Shown: piece after piece, positions 26,198 to 34,878 of the stretch
Layout: the number at the start of each line of letters is the position of its first letter
How positions within the stretch are numbered: position 1 is the first letter of the stretch
DNA from: Mesobacillus boroniphilus
GTDB lineage: Bacteria > Bacillota > Bacilli > Bacillales > Cytobacillaceae
Reading direction: 5' to 3'
NCBI RefSeq assembly: GCF_018424685.1
Contig: NZ_QTKX01000001.1
Coordinates: 62,001 to 126,000 of the forward strand
DNA: 64,000 nt
Made by a program: the position numbers and the translations under genes
Notes under the pieces: generated by a model
Databases searched by the model: none
What the model was told of the DNA's origin: nothing
The model's input: the letters and a program-made list of their open reading frames with translations, nothing else

Positions 26198-26662
26198 ATG
26201 ACCAGGGATGAAATCATTAGCAGGGTTTCGGAAAAAGTAAGGGTGCTGCGGGCAGAAGTCGGTTACACACAGGATAAAATGGCTGATATCATTGGAATTT
26301 CCAAAAAGACGCTTGTCCAGATTGAAAAGGGCAGGGCTCAAGCCGGCTGGTCTACAGTCGTGGCAATTTCCGCCTTGTTCAGGGAAACCGAGACAATCCA
26401 ATTTTTGTTCGGAAATGAACCATTAGAGGTTCTTGAAACCATCGCCCATGAAGGTTCAGATTATCGCAAAGAGAAAACATTGGGCGGTAAAGTTTGGTGG
26501 AGGGAAGTAGCTAGGATTGGCGGATTTGTCATGCAGCAAAACATTCTTAGCCAACATTACAGGATTCTGGATCAAGATGATTTTCGGATATTCAGCAGCT
26601 TTGAAGAAAACGAAACAAAAGAGCGGTTAGAGGAGATTGCTGACGAAGCGATGAAAGGGTAA
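26198..26662 (+). CDS. XRE-type helix-turn-helix regulator
   Basis: About 154 residues. N-terminal HTH (VRVLRAEVGYTQDKMADIIG, ISKKTLVQIEKGRAQAGWST) and a C-terminal half without a recognised domain (GGKVWWREVARIGGFVMQQN, LSQHYRILDQDDFRIFSSFE), perhaps for ligand sensing or dimerisation. AAAGGA is 9 bases before ATG 26198; the ATG at 26189 is too close to it. The promoter carries a perfect palindrome. No neighbour suggests the target beyond itself. Confidence 0.8.
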   Translation: MTRDEIISRVSEKVRVLRAEVGYTQDKMADIIGISKKTLVQIEKGRAQAGWSTVVAISALFRETETIQFLFGNEPLEVLETIAHEGSDYRKEKTLGGKVWWREVARIGGFVMQQNILSQHYRILDQDDFRIFSSFEENETKERLEEIADEAMKG

Positions 26663-26707
26663 AGTAATCTAACTGCTCAACCGGAAACGCAGTAAACAGG
26701 GAAAATT

Positions 26708-26742
26708 AAAACAGCCGGGTAGTATTTACCCGGCTGTTTTTT
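26708..26742 (+). terminator. Terminator after HTH gene
   Basis: ACAGCCGGGTA (26711-26721) with TACCCGGCTGT (26727-26737), A-run before and T-run after. Confidence 0.88.
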
Positions 26743-26782
26743 GCTTTTATTTATAAAAGTATAAAATTTAGTACTCAGATTA

Positions 26783-26833
26783 GTATCCAGCTCCAGCGCT
26801 TGTCGGGGCTGACCAGTGCGCTTGTACTTTTCT
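26783..26833 (+). repeat. Modular GC-rich intergenic repeat, copy 2 (short form)
   Basis: TATCCAGCTCCAGCGCTTGT then CGGGGCTGACCAGTGCGCTT and TTTTCT. It is preceded by AAGTATAAAATTTAG, as are other copies. The final T is the first base of the stop codon of the minus-strand universal stress gene. Confidence 0.85.
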
Positions 26834-27351
26834 TATTTAGCAATGAGTACATGGCAATGTGCGTTATTGGCTACCTTTTGACTAACGCCACCGAGAATCT
26901 TTCGTTTGATACCTTCATCTCCCGACTGGCCAATGATGATTAAATCAGCATCTACATCCTTGGCAAATTCTATAATACTCTCAGATGGACTTCCCTCGAG
27001 GATGGAGTATTCAGTGTCTATCTTGAGAGCATCCAGCACGGCCTTTGCGTTATTAAACGCTTGTTCAGAACTGTGGGTAATGATCGAGTGCTCTGATTTA
27101 TCGAGTGCACCTTGTTCCATAGCCAGTGGAGGCACCTGAACACCATCTGCCGGAAAGTTGTTGATAGGCAGAGGCTCAATAGGGCGCTCATTCGTTTCAA
27201 CCAATTCGCTTTTAATTTTTTCTTCATATACATGGCCAACATACAACTTTACGCCTACTTTATTACTAGTGATCTCCTTTGCCAATTGCAGGGCTTTCTT
27301 GCTGCCTTCAGAATCATCGTAAGCGAGAACCACATTTTTTATTCCAGCCAT
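26833..27351 (-). CDS. Universal stress protein (UspA family), possibly NhaX
   Basis: 172 residues with the UspA fold: N-terminal strand and loop KNVVLAYDDSEGSKKALQLA and the C-terminal nucleotide-binding loop IIIGQSGDEGIKRKILGGVS (GxxG-x9-G). An insertion of about 40 residues (NERPIEPLPINNFPAD...) lies in the middle. B. subtilis has a UspA protein NhaX close to yheI, so this may be its counterpart; that is an inference. GGAGG is 9 bases before ATG 27351. No terminator of its own; the repeat element lies at its 3' end. Confidence 0.82.
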   Translation of the reverse strand: MAGIKNVVLAYDDSEGSKKALQLAKEITSNKVGVKLYVGHVYEEKIKSELVETNERPIEPLPINNFPADGVQVPPLAMEQGALDKSEHSIITHSSEQAFNNAKAVLDALKIDTEYSILEGSPSESIIEFAKDVDADLIIIGQSGDEGIKRKILGGVSQKVANNAHCHVLIAK

Positions 27352-27507
27352 ATAAATCAACCTCCAGGATTAGACTTTTTACTGTTCAATACCCATTTTT
27401 AAAACAAAACTAACCGACCTAATAATTTCCATAAACCCTCAAAAATACTTAAAGCTTGGCGAACCTTGTTGTAAAGCTTTTCAAATTCAGGATAGGGAGT
27501 GGCCGGT

Positions 27508-27693
27508 ATGGGATTTCATTCTCAAAAGCCGATTCATCCGACCATACGGAAATGCATGCAGCACCTTGATGTTATTCAAGCGGATGATAAGACCAAGCAA
27601 ATAGTCTATATGTATATGGAAACACTGATACGTGAAAGTAATATCGTAGCTGCCAGCGAACAGGAACCGGCAGAGTCACAGATTCATAATTAG
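27508..27693 (+). CDS. Small soluble protein, function unknown
   Basis: 61 residues (MGFHSQKPIHPTIRKCMQHL, then TKQIVYMYMETLIRESNIVA), mainly helical with an acidic tail. GGGAG is 8 bases before ATG 27508; a GTG at 27499 is less well placed. A terminator follows at 27724. I do not recognise the family. Confidence 0.6.
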   Translation: MGFHSQKPIHPTIRKCMQHLDVIQADDKTKQIVYMYMETLIRESNIVAASEQEPAESQIHN

Positions 27694-27723
27694 TATGAGC
27701 AGTTGATGATTATTTCAAGAAAC

Positions 27724-27759
27724 TACCGCAGATTTGGACAATCTTGCGGTGGTTTTTTT
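27724..27759 (+). terminator. Terminator after the 61-residue gene
   Basis: ACCGCAGATT-TGGAC-AATCTTGCGGT (one bulged T), followed by GGTTTTTTT. Confidence 0.8.
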
Positions 27760-27763
27760 GTTG

Positions 27764-27940
27764 TTTTATCTGAAGTAGTGCTGTGTTCGGACAAAATGAG
27801 GACTCATGCTTGAAGTTTTGTCTGAAGTGTTGCCAGGTTCGGACAAAATCTCGTCTATGCCCAGTGTTTTTGTCCGAAATGAAGCCGTGTTCGGACGAAA
27901 TTTAAACTTGGGTTAGCTTTTTTGTCTGAAGTAATTGTGG
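27764..27940. repeat. 52-bp tandem array of TTCGGACAAAA half-sites
   Basis: Three full units and one half unit start at about 27764, 27816, 27868 and 27919, a period of about 52. Each full unit has TTTT(A/G)TC(T/C)GAA(G/A)T, about 10 bases, GTTCGGAC(A/G)AAAT, that is, an inverted repeat. The units have diverged in between. No coding sequence overlaps. Confidence 0.75.
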
Positions 27941-28001
27941 GGAGGTTACCCAAATAACCAATAAGTTCATAGTAGTTTAGAAATCATATACCGCAACACA
28001 T

Positions 28002-28036
28002 AAAAGGGCCAATCGAGAATTATCGATTGACCTTTT
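28002..28036. terminator. Hairpin before the penicillin-binding protein gene
   Basis: AAAAGG..CAATCGA-GAATTA-TCGATTG..CCTTTT. It looks like a bidirectional terminator, although no gene was recognised directly upstream on the plus strand. Confidence 0.55.
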
Positions 28037-28151
28037 GCTTGCTTGTATGTCTTTTTTCCTCGTAATTAGCCAAATTGTGTTAATACCTTTGAAAAATGGG
28101 TAAAAGAAAGTGTCATATTTCTAAACTATTTTTAAAAGGTTGGGGTGCTCA

Positions 28152-30550
<2,399 letters not shown>

Positions 30551-30552
30551 CT

Positions 30553-30588
30553 AAACAGCACGGGGGATAAGTCCCCTGTGCTGTTTTT
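30553..30588 (+). terminator. Terminator after PBP gene
   Basis: AAACAGCAC-GGGG..CCCC-TGTGCTGTT with a T-run. Confidence 0.88.
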
Positions 30589-30961
30589 ATTTGTGTAGTT
30601 TGGGTAGGCTATAATTGTTTTAACTTAATTCGAGTATCTCGCAGAAACCAGCGGGTGCCCCTAACAAGTTTTCCGGAGTGAATATAAAAAAGAGACTGAC
30701 ATAAAACGTAGAATAAATTCAGTTGGCATATGCATAAAGAATGACTTTTAACATCATTTGAGGATGGGAGGCCGGCCGGCCCCTCCAGGATAAAGAGATA
30801 GAAAGATATGAGGGTTCATCTGGTTGACCGCAAAATCAGCCAATCGGACAAGATGCTGTTGAGGTATCAAAACTTGAAGGTCCGTCGGAAAGGTCAAATG
30901 ATTTGTTTTATAATTTTCTTGTTTTTATTTTGTGCAAAAAAATGAATATAGAAACTTGAGT
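30589..30961. other. Intergenic stretch without recognised gene
   Basis: About 370 bases with stops in all frames. It contains AAAAAAGAGACTGACATAAAAC and a 12-bp palindrome GGCCGGCCGGCC (30771-30782 region) inside an otherwise AT-rich segment. It may be decayed repeat material; nothing functional can be supported. Confidence 0.4.
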
Positions 30962-31165
30962 TGATTGGAGTGGAAGGCGCGAAGACTCCTCGAAAATGCT
31001 AACGCATTTCCATCGTGCGTAGGCTTATTCGAAGATGCTAATCAAAGTCCTGCGGGATCTGCTGGACGGGTCAGATCCCGCAAACGCCAACGGCGGTGAG
31101 GAGGCTCAGCGCCGGCCCCGCGGAAAGCGAAGCGTCTGGAACGGAAATCAACGGACCATTTTTAC
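30962..31165 (+). repeat. GC-rich dispersed element, TTGATTGGAGTGGAAGGCG type
   Basis: Starts TTGATTGGAGTGGAAGGCGC and GAAGACTCC, includes TCCTGCGGGATCTGCTGGAC and its complement GTCAGATCCCGCA, and ends CCGCGGAAAGCGAAGCGTCT and GGAACGGAAATCAACGG. I recall this element as a widely dispersed intergenic repeat in Bacillaceae. A fragment of its left end is at about 25856. No open frame within it is credible. Confidence 0.75.
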
Positions 31166-31181
31166 AAGCCGTCCTAAAAAG

Positions 31182-31225
31182 AAAGAGGGTGCCCAAAAGT
31201 TAATACCTTTTGGGACACCCTCTTT
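31182..31225 (-). terminator. Terminator downstream of the minus-strand HPr-like/peptide genes
   Basis: AAAGAGGGTG-CCCAAAAG with CTTTTGGG-ACACCCTCTTT, 7-base loop. On the minus strand it is followed by CTTTTTAGG. Confidence 0.8.
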
Positions 31226-31237
31226 ACGAAACACTAA

Positions 31238-31306
31238 TTATATTAAGCTTAAAAGGAATCCGATCACTACGACAGCGCCGATAATCATAAGAATTGTTCT
31301 TACCAT
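31238..31306 (-). CDS. 22-residue hydrophobic peptide
   Basis: MVRTILMIIGAVVVIGFLLS plus LI: a single membrane helix with one Arg near the N-terminus. AGGTGAAG lies 4 bases before the ATG at 31306. It is 40 bases downstream of the HPr-like gene on the same strand and 13 bases before a terminator, so it is probably the last gene of that transcript. Function unknown; small membrane peptides of this kind often bind larger membrane proteins, which is only a possibility. Confidence 0.6.
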   Translation of the reverse strand: MVRTILMIIGAVVVIGFLLSLI

Positions 31307-31345
31307 AAAACTTCACCTCAGTCATTATTTTATCTATTATTGGGA

Positions 31346-31669
31346 CTATATTTGGAATGATTCGGAAGACTCGATAAGTCGCTTGCGTTTAACGCGAAGG
31401 ACAGAAGCTTCATTTGTAAGAAGCCTGGTCAGCTGGTTTAATTTCGGTTCTACATCTGTGCCTTCCATAATAATTTTTAAAGTTGTATTTGGTTCCACTG
31501 TCAGCAGGAAAGAAACAAGCTTAGACAATGAAGTTGCCTCAACTGCCTTCTGGCGGCTGTATAAGTAAGTAGTACCGTCCAATTTTTTAGCAGCCTGATA
31601 GATTTCAAGCATTTTTTTCATAGTGAATCTTTTCTGAACCATAACATTAGATGACATAATTTCTTTCAT
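31346..31669 (-). CDS. HPr-like domain protein without the active His
   Basis: 107 residues. The pattern SKLVSFLLTVEPNTTLKIIM with EGTDVEPKLNQLTRLL resembles the alpha/beta core of the PTS phosphocarrier HPr, but the His-15 motif (GIHARPA) is replaced by KRFTMKKM, so it cannot accept phosphate from enzyme I in the usual way. It may be regulatory or structural. AAAGGAGTAG is about 9 bases before ATG 31669. Confidence 0.65.
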   Translation of the reverse strand: MKEIMSSNVMVQKRFTMKKMLEIYQAAKKLDGTTYLYSRQKAVEATSLSKLVSFLLTVEPNTTLKIIMEGTDVEPKLNQLTRLLTNEASVLRVKRKRLIESSESFQI

Positions 31670-31731
31670 TTATATACTACTCCTTTAATGAATCAAATTT
31701 TATTAGGTTAGTAGAATATTACCCCGTTAAC

Positions 31732-31893
31732 TTGATTCGAAAACCTGTAGAGGTCAAATTGGGCGATGTTGGCAGGCTAACAAGTGAAAAAGCATCTGAA
31801 GCCAAGGTAGTTCTTCAGCGGATAGTCACTCCGTCTCAGGATGGAGAGAAAAACAGTCAGGAGAAGTTTATTGTCGCCTTAAAATTAAGCTAA
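31732..31893 (+). pseudogene. Possible short coding remnant
   Basis: A 53-codon frame (KPVEVKLGDVGRLTSEKASE, then QEKFIVALKLS, stop TAA at 31891) with plausible amino acid composition but only a TTG start and no RBS. The frame is open further upstream into the opposite gene. It may be the 3' end of a lost gene just upstream of the MFS gene, or chance. Confidence 0.25.
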
Positions 31894-31930
31894 TATGAAG
31901 ATATTAAAAGAGATGCGAGGAGTAGACATT

Positions 31931-33211
31931 ATGAAAAAACTTACGGAGATTTTCAGGAACAGGAGTTTCACGAAGTTATTTTTGGCAAACTTTACTTCCC
32001 AAATGGGCAGTACGATCGGCTTGACAGCCTTCATGTTTTTCCTGCTGGACCGTTTCAGCTCCCAGCCCGCCTATGCGACGATAACGGAGCTGATGTATTC
32101 TCTGCCTATGCTTGCGGTGTTTTTCCTGATTGGAGTATTCGCTGACAGGATGGACCGGCAGAAAATAGCGGTTTACTGTGATTGGATAAGTGCGTTTTTA
32201 TCTATCGCATTAATTGCAGCTATCTATGTTGGATGGATGCCGCTTGTCTTTGCTGTCCTGTTTTTGAGAAGCGCGATTCAAAAGTTCTTCTTCCCGGCTG
32301 AACATGGGATGGTACAGGGAATATTGAAAAAAGACGACTACACGACAGCGGCTGGGTTGAATCAGCTCGTGATGAGCCTGTTCATGCTGTTCGGCAATGG
32401 TCTCGGAGTACTCGCTTACTGGTCGATTGGCATTTATGGCGCGATTTTAGTTGACACTCTGTCGTTCATCATCAGCGCGCTGCTTATCCAGAAAACTGCT
32501 ATTTCAATTGAAGCGCGGCTGCCAAATGGCTCTCATACACTTAAGGATTTGAATCTCAAGATGGTATTCAAGGATTTTAAACATGGGTTTAAGTATGTCA
32601 TGAGCAGCAAATTGTTGTTTGCTCTAATCATCGGGTTTTTCATCTTTGGAATCGTAAATGGCGGCTTCTCCGTCATGCCGATTTTCATTCTGAAATATAA
32701 GCTGGCCCCTGATACTTATGAGCAATATTCGATTGTCATCGGCTTCGTGTTTGGGATCGGCGTATTAATCGGCAGCTTTGTTGCATCATTGCTTTCTCAG
32801 AAAGTGAAGCTCTATCATATGATTTCAGTAGGTTTGATGATTGCTGGCAGCTTTACCGCTCTTGCTTCTTTGCCGAATAATATCTATCTGTTCCTTGGCA
32901 TTCTGTTTATCTCTGCACTGGCACTGCCGCTCATAAACGTTGGGATTGGCGGCTGGCTTCCAAGCATTATTGATCCGAAAATGATGGGCAGGGTCCAGGG
33001 GCTGATCAGTCCGCTTAATATGCTGTCGCATTCATTGACTCTTGCATTCATTGCGTACAGCTTTCCTTCTTTGCTTACCATTGAAATGCTATATTGGATT
33101 GTCGGCGGATGCCTCGCCATCGTAGGTGTGTTTTACATGATTGTACTGCCTAAGCTTGCGCAAGAAAGCGAGTCCGTTTTTAAAGAAACTTCAGTCGAGC
33201 AGGGGGTATAG
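31931..33211 (+). CDS. MFS efflux transporter
   Basis: 426 residues with about twelve membrane segments. The loop 2-3 motif DRMDRQKIAVYCDWISA is the MFS signature (GxxaDrxdrkk), and the sequence belongs to the macrolide/enterobactin-exporter-like group (MFS_3). A drug or metabolite exporter is likely; the substrate is unknown. GAGGAGTAG is 7-8 bases before ATG 31931; an ATG at 31895 gives an unlikely extension. Terminator at 33214. Confidence 0.85.
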   Translation: MKKLTEIFRNRSFTKLFLANFTSQMGSTIGLTAFMFFLLDRFSSQPAYATITELMYSLPMLAVFFLIGVFADRMDRQKIAVYCDWISAFLSIALIAAIYVGWMPLVFAVLFLRSAIQKFFFPAEHGMVQGILKKDDYTTAAGLNQLVMSLFMLFGNGLGVLAYWSIGIYGAILVDTLSFIISALLIQKTAISIEARLPNGSHTLKDLNLKMVFKDFKHGFKYVMSSKLLFALIIGFFIFGIVNGGFSVMPIFILKYKLAPDTYEQYSIVIGFVFGIGVLIGSFVASLLSQKVKLYHMISVGLMIAGSFTALASLPNNIYLFLGILFISALALPLINVGIGGWLPSIIDPKMMGRVQGLISPLNMLSHSLTLAFIAYSFPSLLTIEMLYWIVGGCLAIVGVFYMIVLPKLAQESESVFKETSVEQGV

Positions 33212-33213
33212 TG

Positions 33214-33243
33214 GAAAGTCCTTATGGGGCTTTCTTTTTTTTT
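33214..33243 (+). terminator. Terminator after MFS gene
   Basis: GAAAGTCC-TTAT-G-GGGCTTTC (one G-T pair) followed by nine T. Confidence 0.85.
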
Positions 33244-33292
33244 CGTAGATGGTCAGCAGACCCTCTATTCATTAACTTTTTAAAATTATTTT

Positions 33293-33317
33293 TGAACGAT
33301 TCTTTACTTCATGCGTC
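33293..33317 (+). promoter_or_regulatory. ECF-type promoter of the sigY operon
   Basis: TGAACG (33293-33298), 15 bases, CGTC (33314-33317). This is the form of the autoregulatory sigma-Y promoter of B. subtilis, about 65 bases before the sigY start. Confidence 0.7.
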
Positions 33318-33381
33318 TTATTAATAAATAATCAATTAAGAGATAATTTTTTTGGTGGCGGGGAAAGTGAGGCATGCTTTG

Positions 33382-33933
33382 ATGGATGAGAAAGAGTTAA
33401 TCAATAGCGCTAAAAAAGGCGACCACCGATCGTTTGCTGTGCTGTTCAGGAATCATTATCCCCTGCTGGTAAAATACCTGATGAAAATAACGATGAATCC
33501 TGATATCGCAGAGGAAATTGCACAAGCAACGATGGCTAAATGTGTGGAGAAAATTCATTTATTCAATGGGAAATCCAAATTCTCGTCATGGCTGATCAGC
33601 ATAGCCACGAATATGTATATTGATCAGCACCGCAAGAAGAAGCGCGAACGGGAATGGAACGAAGGAGAAGCAACGTCACGAAAACTACAGTGGCATATGG
33701 AATCGAAGAATGAGGAATGGACAGATGCGCTCGCAGCATTATCCAGGCTGACAGATGAAATGCGTATACCTCTTATCCTTAAGCATTATTATGGGTATTC
33801 GTACGATGAGATTGGTGAAATCCTCAATATCGCCGCTGGTACTGCAAAGTCTAGAGTCCACCATGGACTTTTAGCTGTTAGAAGGGAGCTGAAAGTAGAT
33901 GACAAACCAAAAGGGAAGCTCGTCAAGCGATGA
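33382..33933 (+). CDS. sigY: ECF RNA polymerase sigma factor, SigY-like
   Basis: 183 residues with regions 2 (FRNHYPLLVKYLMKITMNPD, KSKFSSWLISIATNMYIDQH) and 4 (MRIPLILKHYYGYSYDEIGE, AAGTAKSRVHHGLLAVRREL). The following two genes resemble YxlC and YxlD, which control sigma-Y in B. subtilis, so the assignment rests on context as well. GAGG is 9 bases before ATG 33382. Its 3' end overlaps the yxlC-like gene by 35 bases. A TGAACG-N15-CGTC promoter precedes it, indicating autoregulation. Confidence 0.85.
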   Translation: MDEKELINSAKKGDHRSFAVLFRNHYPLLVKYLMKITMNPDIAEEIAQATMAKCVEKIHLFNGKSKFSSWLISIATNMYIDQHRKKKREREWNEGEATSRKLQWHMESKNEEWTDALAALSRLTDEMRIPLILKHYYGYSYDEIGEILNIAAGTAKSRVHHGLLAVRRELKVDDKPKGKLVKR

Positions 33934-34246
33934 ACAAATGGATAAAGAACTTTTTGACACCATCAGCGCTATCAATAATGGACTGGACAAACTCGATTCC
34001 ATGGACACTTATGTCCCGGATGATAAATGGTTTGAGCAAATGGTGCTGAATCAGCAGGAGGTTCAAAAGAAGAAATATCGCCGGGAATTAGCGTGGTTCA
34101 TTTTGAGTGCTATGCTGATTTTGAGCGGGGTGATCTTCACTATGCTGGAGCTCCCGATGCTCTTCTTTATGCTACAGGCTGCAACGGTCGCGATTACAGC
34201 AATCTATAGTTATAAAGGAGTCCAAAAGCAGGTGGGCAGCCGATGA
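33899..34246 (+). CDS. yxlC: YxlC-like anti-sigma factor subunit
   Basis: 115 residues: a soluble N-terminal part (DKELFDTISAINNGLDKLDS, YVPDDKWFEQMVLNQQEVQK) and two membrane segments. YxlC with its partner holds sigma-Y inactive at the membrane in B. subtilis. The start overlaps sigY, GGAG is about 10 bases upstream. Identification is by position and general shape more than by strong motifs. Confidence 0.72.
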   Translation: MTNQKGSSSSDEQMDKELFDTISAINNGLDKLDSMDTYVPDDKWFEQMVLNQQEVQKKKYRRELAWFILSAMLILSGVIFTMLELPMLFFMLQAATVAITAIYSYKGVQKQVGSR

Positions 34247-34449
34247 ACGAAGAACTGTCACCTGTTATGCTGGCCGTAGTTGTTTTGATTCTATTGGTGC
34301 AGAGCATTTTTCTTTTTACTGATGCCCGGAAGCATGGCCATAACTATTGGCTTTGGGGAATCCTTGGATTGATTCAGGCACCGATGCCGCTGCTATTTTA
34401 TCTGCTTTTTGTACGAAAGATATGGCGCGGCAAGTCAGCTGAAAAGTAA
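34243..34449 (+). CDS. yxlD: YxlD-like small membrane protein
   Basis: 68 residues, two membrane segments around FTDARKHGHNYWLWGILGLI, which is typical of YxlD and PLDc_N-like small proteins. It overlaps the yxlC-like stop by 4 bases. No yxlE, yxlF or yxlG follow, unlike the B. subtilis operon; the next genes are the attenuated ABC exporter. Confidence 0.72.
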   Translation: MNEELSPVMLAVVVLILLVQSIFLFTDARKHGHNYWLWGILGLIQAPMPLLFYLLFVRKIWRGKSAEK

Positions 34450-34477
34450 AATGATGAAAAATATCGAAAAGTTAGAA

Positions 34478-34505
34478 TTGACATTGTGACTGGTAAGGTG
34501 ATAAC
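34478..34505 (+). promoter_or_regulatory. Promoter of the ABC exporter leader
   Basis: TTGACA (34478-34483), 16 bases, GATAAC (34500-34505). The -10 sits in a perfect hairpin sequence GTAAGGT-GATA-ACCTTAC (34493-34510), a possible regulator site. Confidence 0.55.
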
Positions 34506-34549
34506 CTTACAAAGGAATGGAAAATATAACTAAAAGGAGGGTTACGGAC

Positions 34550-34618
34550 ATGAACATTGTTAAAAACGCACAATACGCTCAACTAAATAAACGTAACCCA
34601 TCCTTCTGCTATAATTGA
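34550..34618 (+). CDS. 22-residue leader peptide (BmrB-like role)
   Basis: Reads MNIVKNAQYAQLNKRNPSFC plus YN. AAAAGGAGG is 9 bases before the ATG. It occupies the loop between attenuator segments A and B. In B. subtilis the bmrC-bmrD (yheI-yheH) genes are preceded by leader peptide BmrB (YheJ), which triggers ribosome-mediated antitermination with translation inhibitors; the same role is inferred here from position and structure, not from clear sequence identity. Confidence 0.7.
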   Translation: MNIVKNAQYAQLNKRNPSFCYN

Positions 34619-34645
34619 TTTTTTAATCAAGTTGCTCTGTGACTG

Positions 34646-34686
34646 AAAAGGCATGGGTTGCGCATCTGCGTGACGTATGCCTTTTT
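34646..34686 (+). terminator. Attenuator terminator 1
   Basis: AAAAGGCAT / ATGCCTTTT with an inner CGCA/TGCG helix and a T-run; mutually exclusive with the B:C antiterminator. Confidence 0.78.
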
Positions 34687-34706
34687 CTGTCTTTATCGAT
34701 TGATTC

Positions 34707-34739
34707 AAGACATATCGCATGCCGCGGTATGTCTTTTTT
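34707..34739 (+). terminator. Attenuator terminator 2
   Basis: AAGACATA / TATGTCTT enclosing a 13-base loop with GCATGC, followed by TTTTTT. Confidence 0.72.
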
Positions 34740-34785
34740 CATGCACAGGGAACGTCCATTCCAAAATAAATGAGGAGGAATCAAG

Positions 34786-34842
34786 ATGGTCAAATCAAAA
34801 GTGGAGAAACTGGTAACAAAGGAATATCTCGAAAGCGGATAG
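34786..34842 (+). CDS. 18-residue second leader reading frame
   Basis: MVKSKVEKLVTKEYLESG with a strong RBS (GAGGAGG, 6-7 bases before the ATG). It lies after both terminators and 36 bases before the first ABC gene. The strong RBS suggests it is translated; it might couple translation to yheI or be what remains of a longer leader protein. Confidence 0.55.
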   Translation: MVKSKVEKLVTKEYLESG

Positions 34843-34878
34843 TCAGATTTTTACACAGAGAAGGGAGAGTGATTGTTA

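Larger units (their letters stand above)
34534..34739 (+). promoter_or_regulatory. Leader-peptide attenuator of the yheI-yheH operon
   Basis: Three competing segments: A, AAGGA-GGGTTACG (34534-34546); B, CGTAACCC-A-TCCTT (34592-34605); C, ATGGGTTGCG (34653-34662). A pairs with B and hides the leader RBS; B pairs with C (CGTAACCCAT with ATGGGTTGCG, one wobble) as antiterminator. C lies in terminator 1 (AAAAGGCAT 34646-34654 with ATGCCTTTT 34677-34685). Terminator 2 is AAGACATA..TATGTCTTTTTT (34707-34739). A ribosome stalled on the leader ORF would block A and favour B:C, giving read-through. Confidence 0.75.

Noticed and set aside
27764..27940. CRISPR array or tandem operator of a neighbouring regulator
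   Set aside because: Only three and a half units, interiors are diverged copies rather than spacers; no regulator gene is adjacent.
31035..31568. 177-codon open frame on the plus strand
   Set aside because: It starts in the GC-rich dispersed repeat, crosses a terminator and runs antisense through the HPr-like gene and small peptide.
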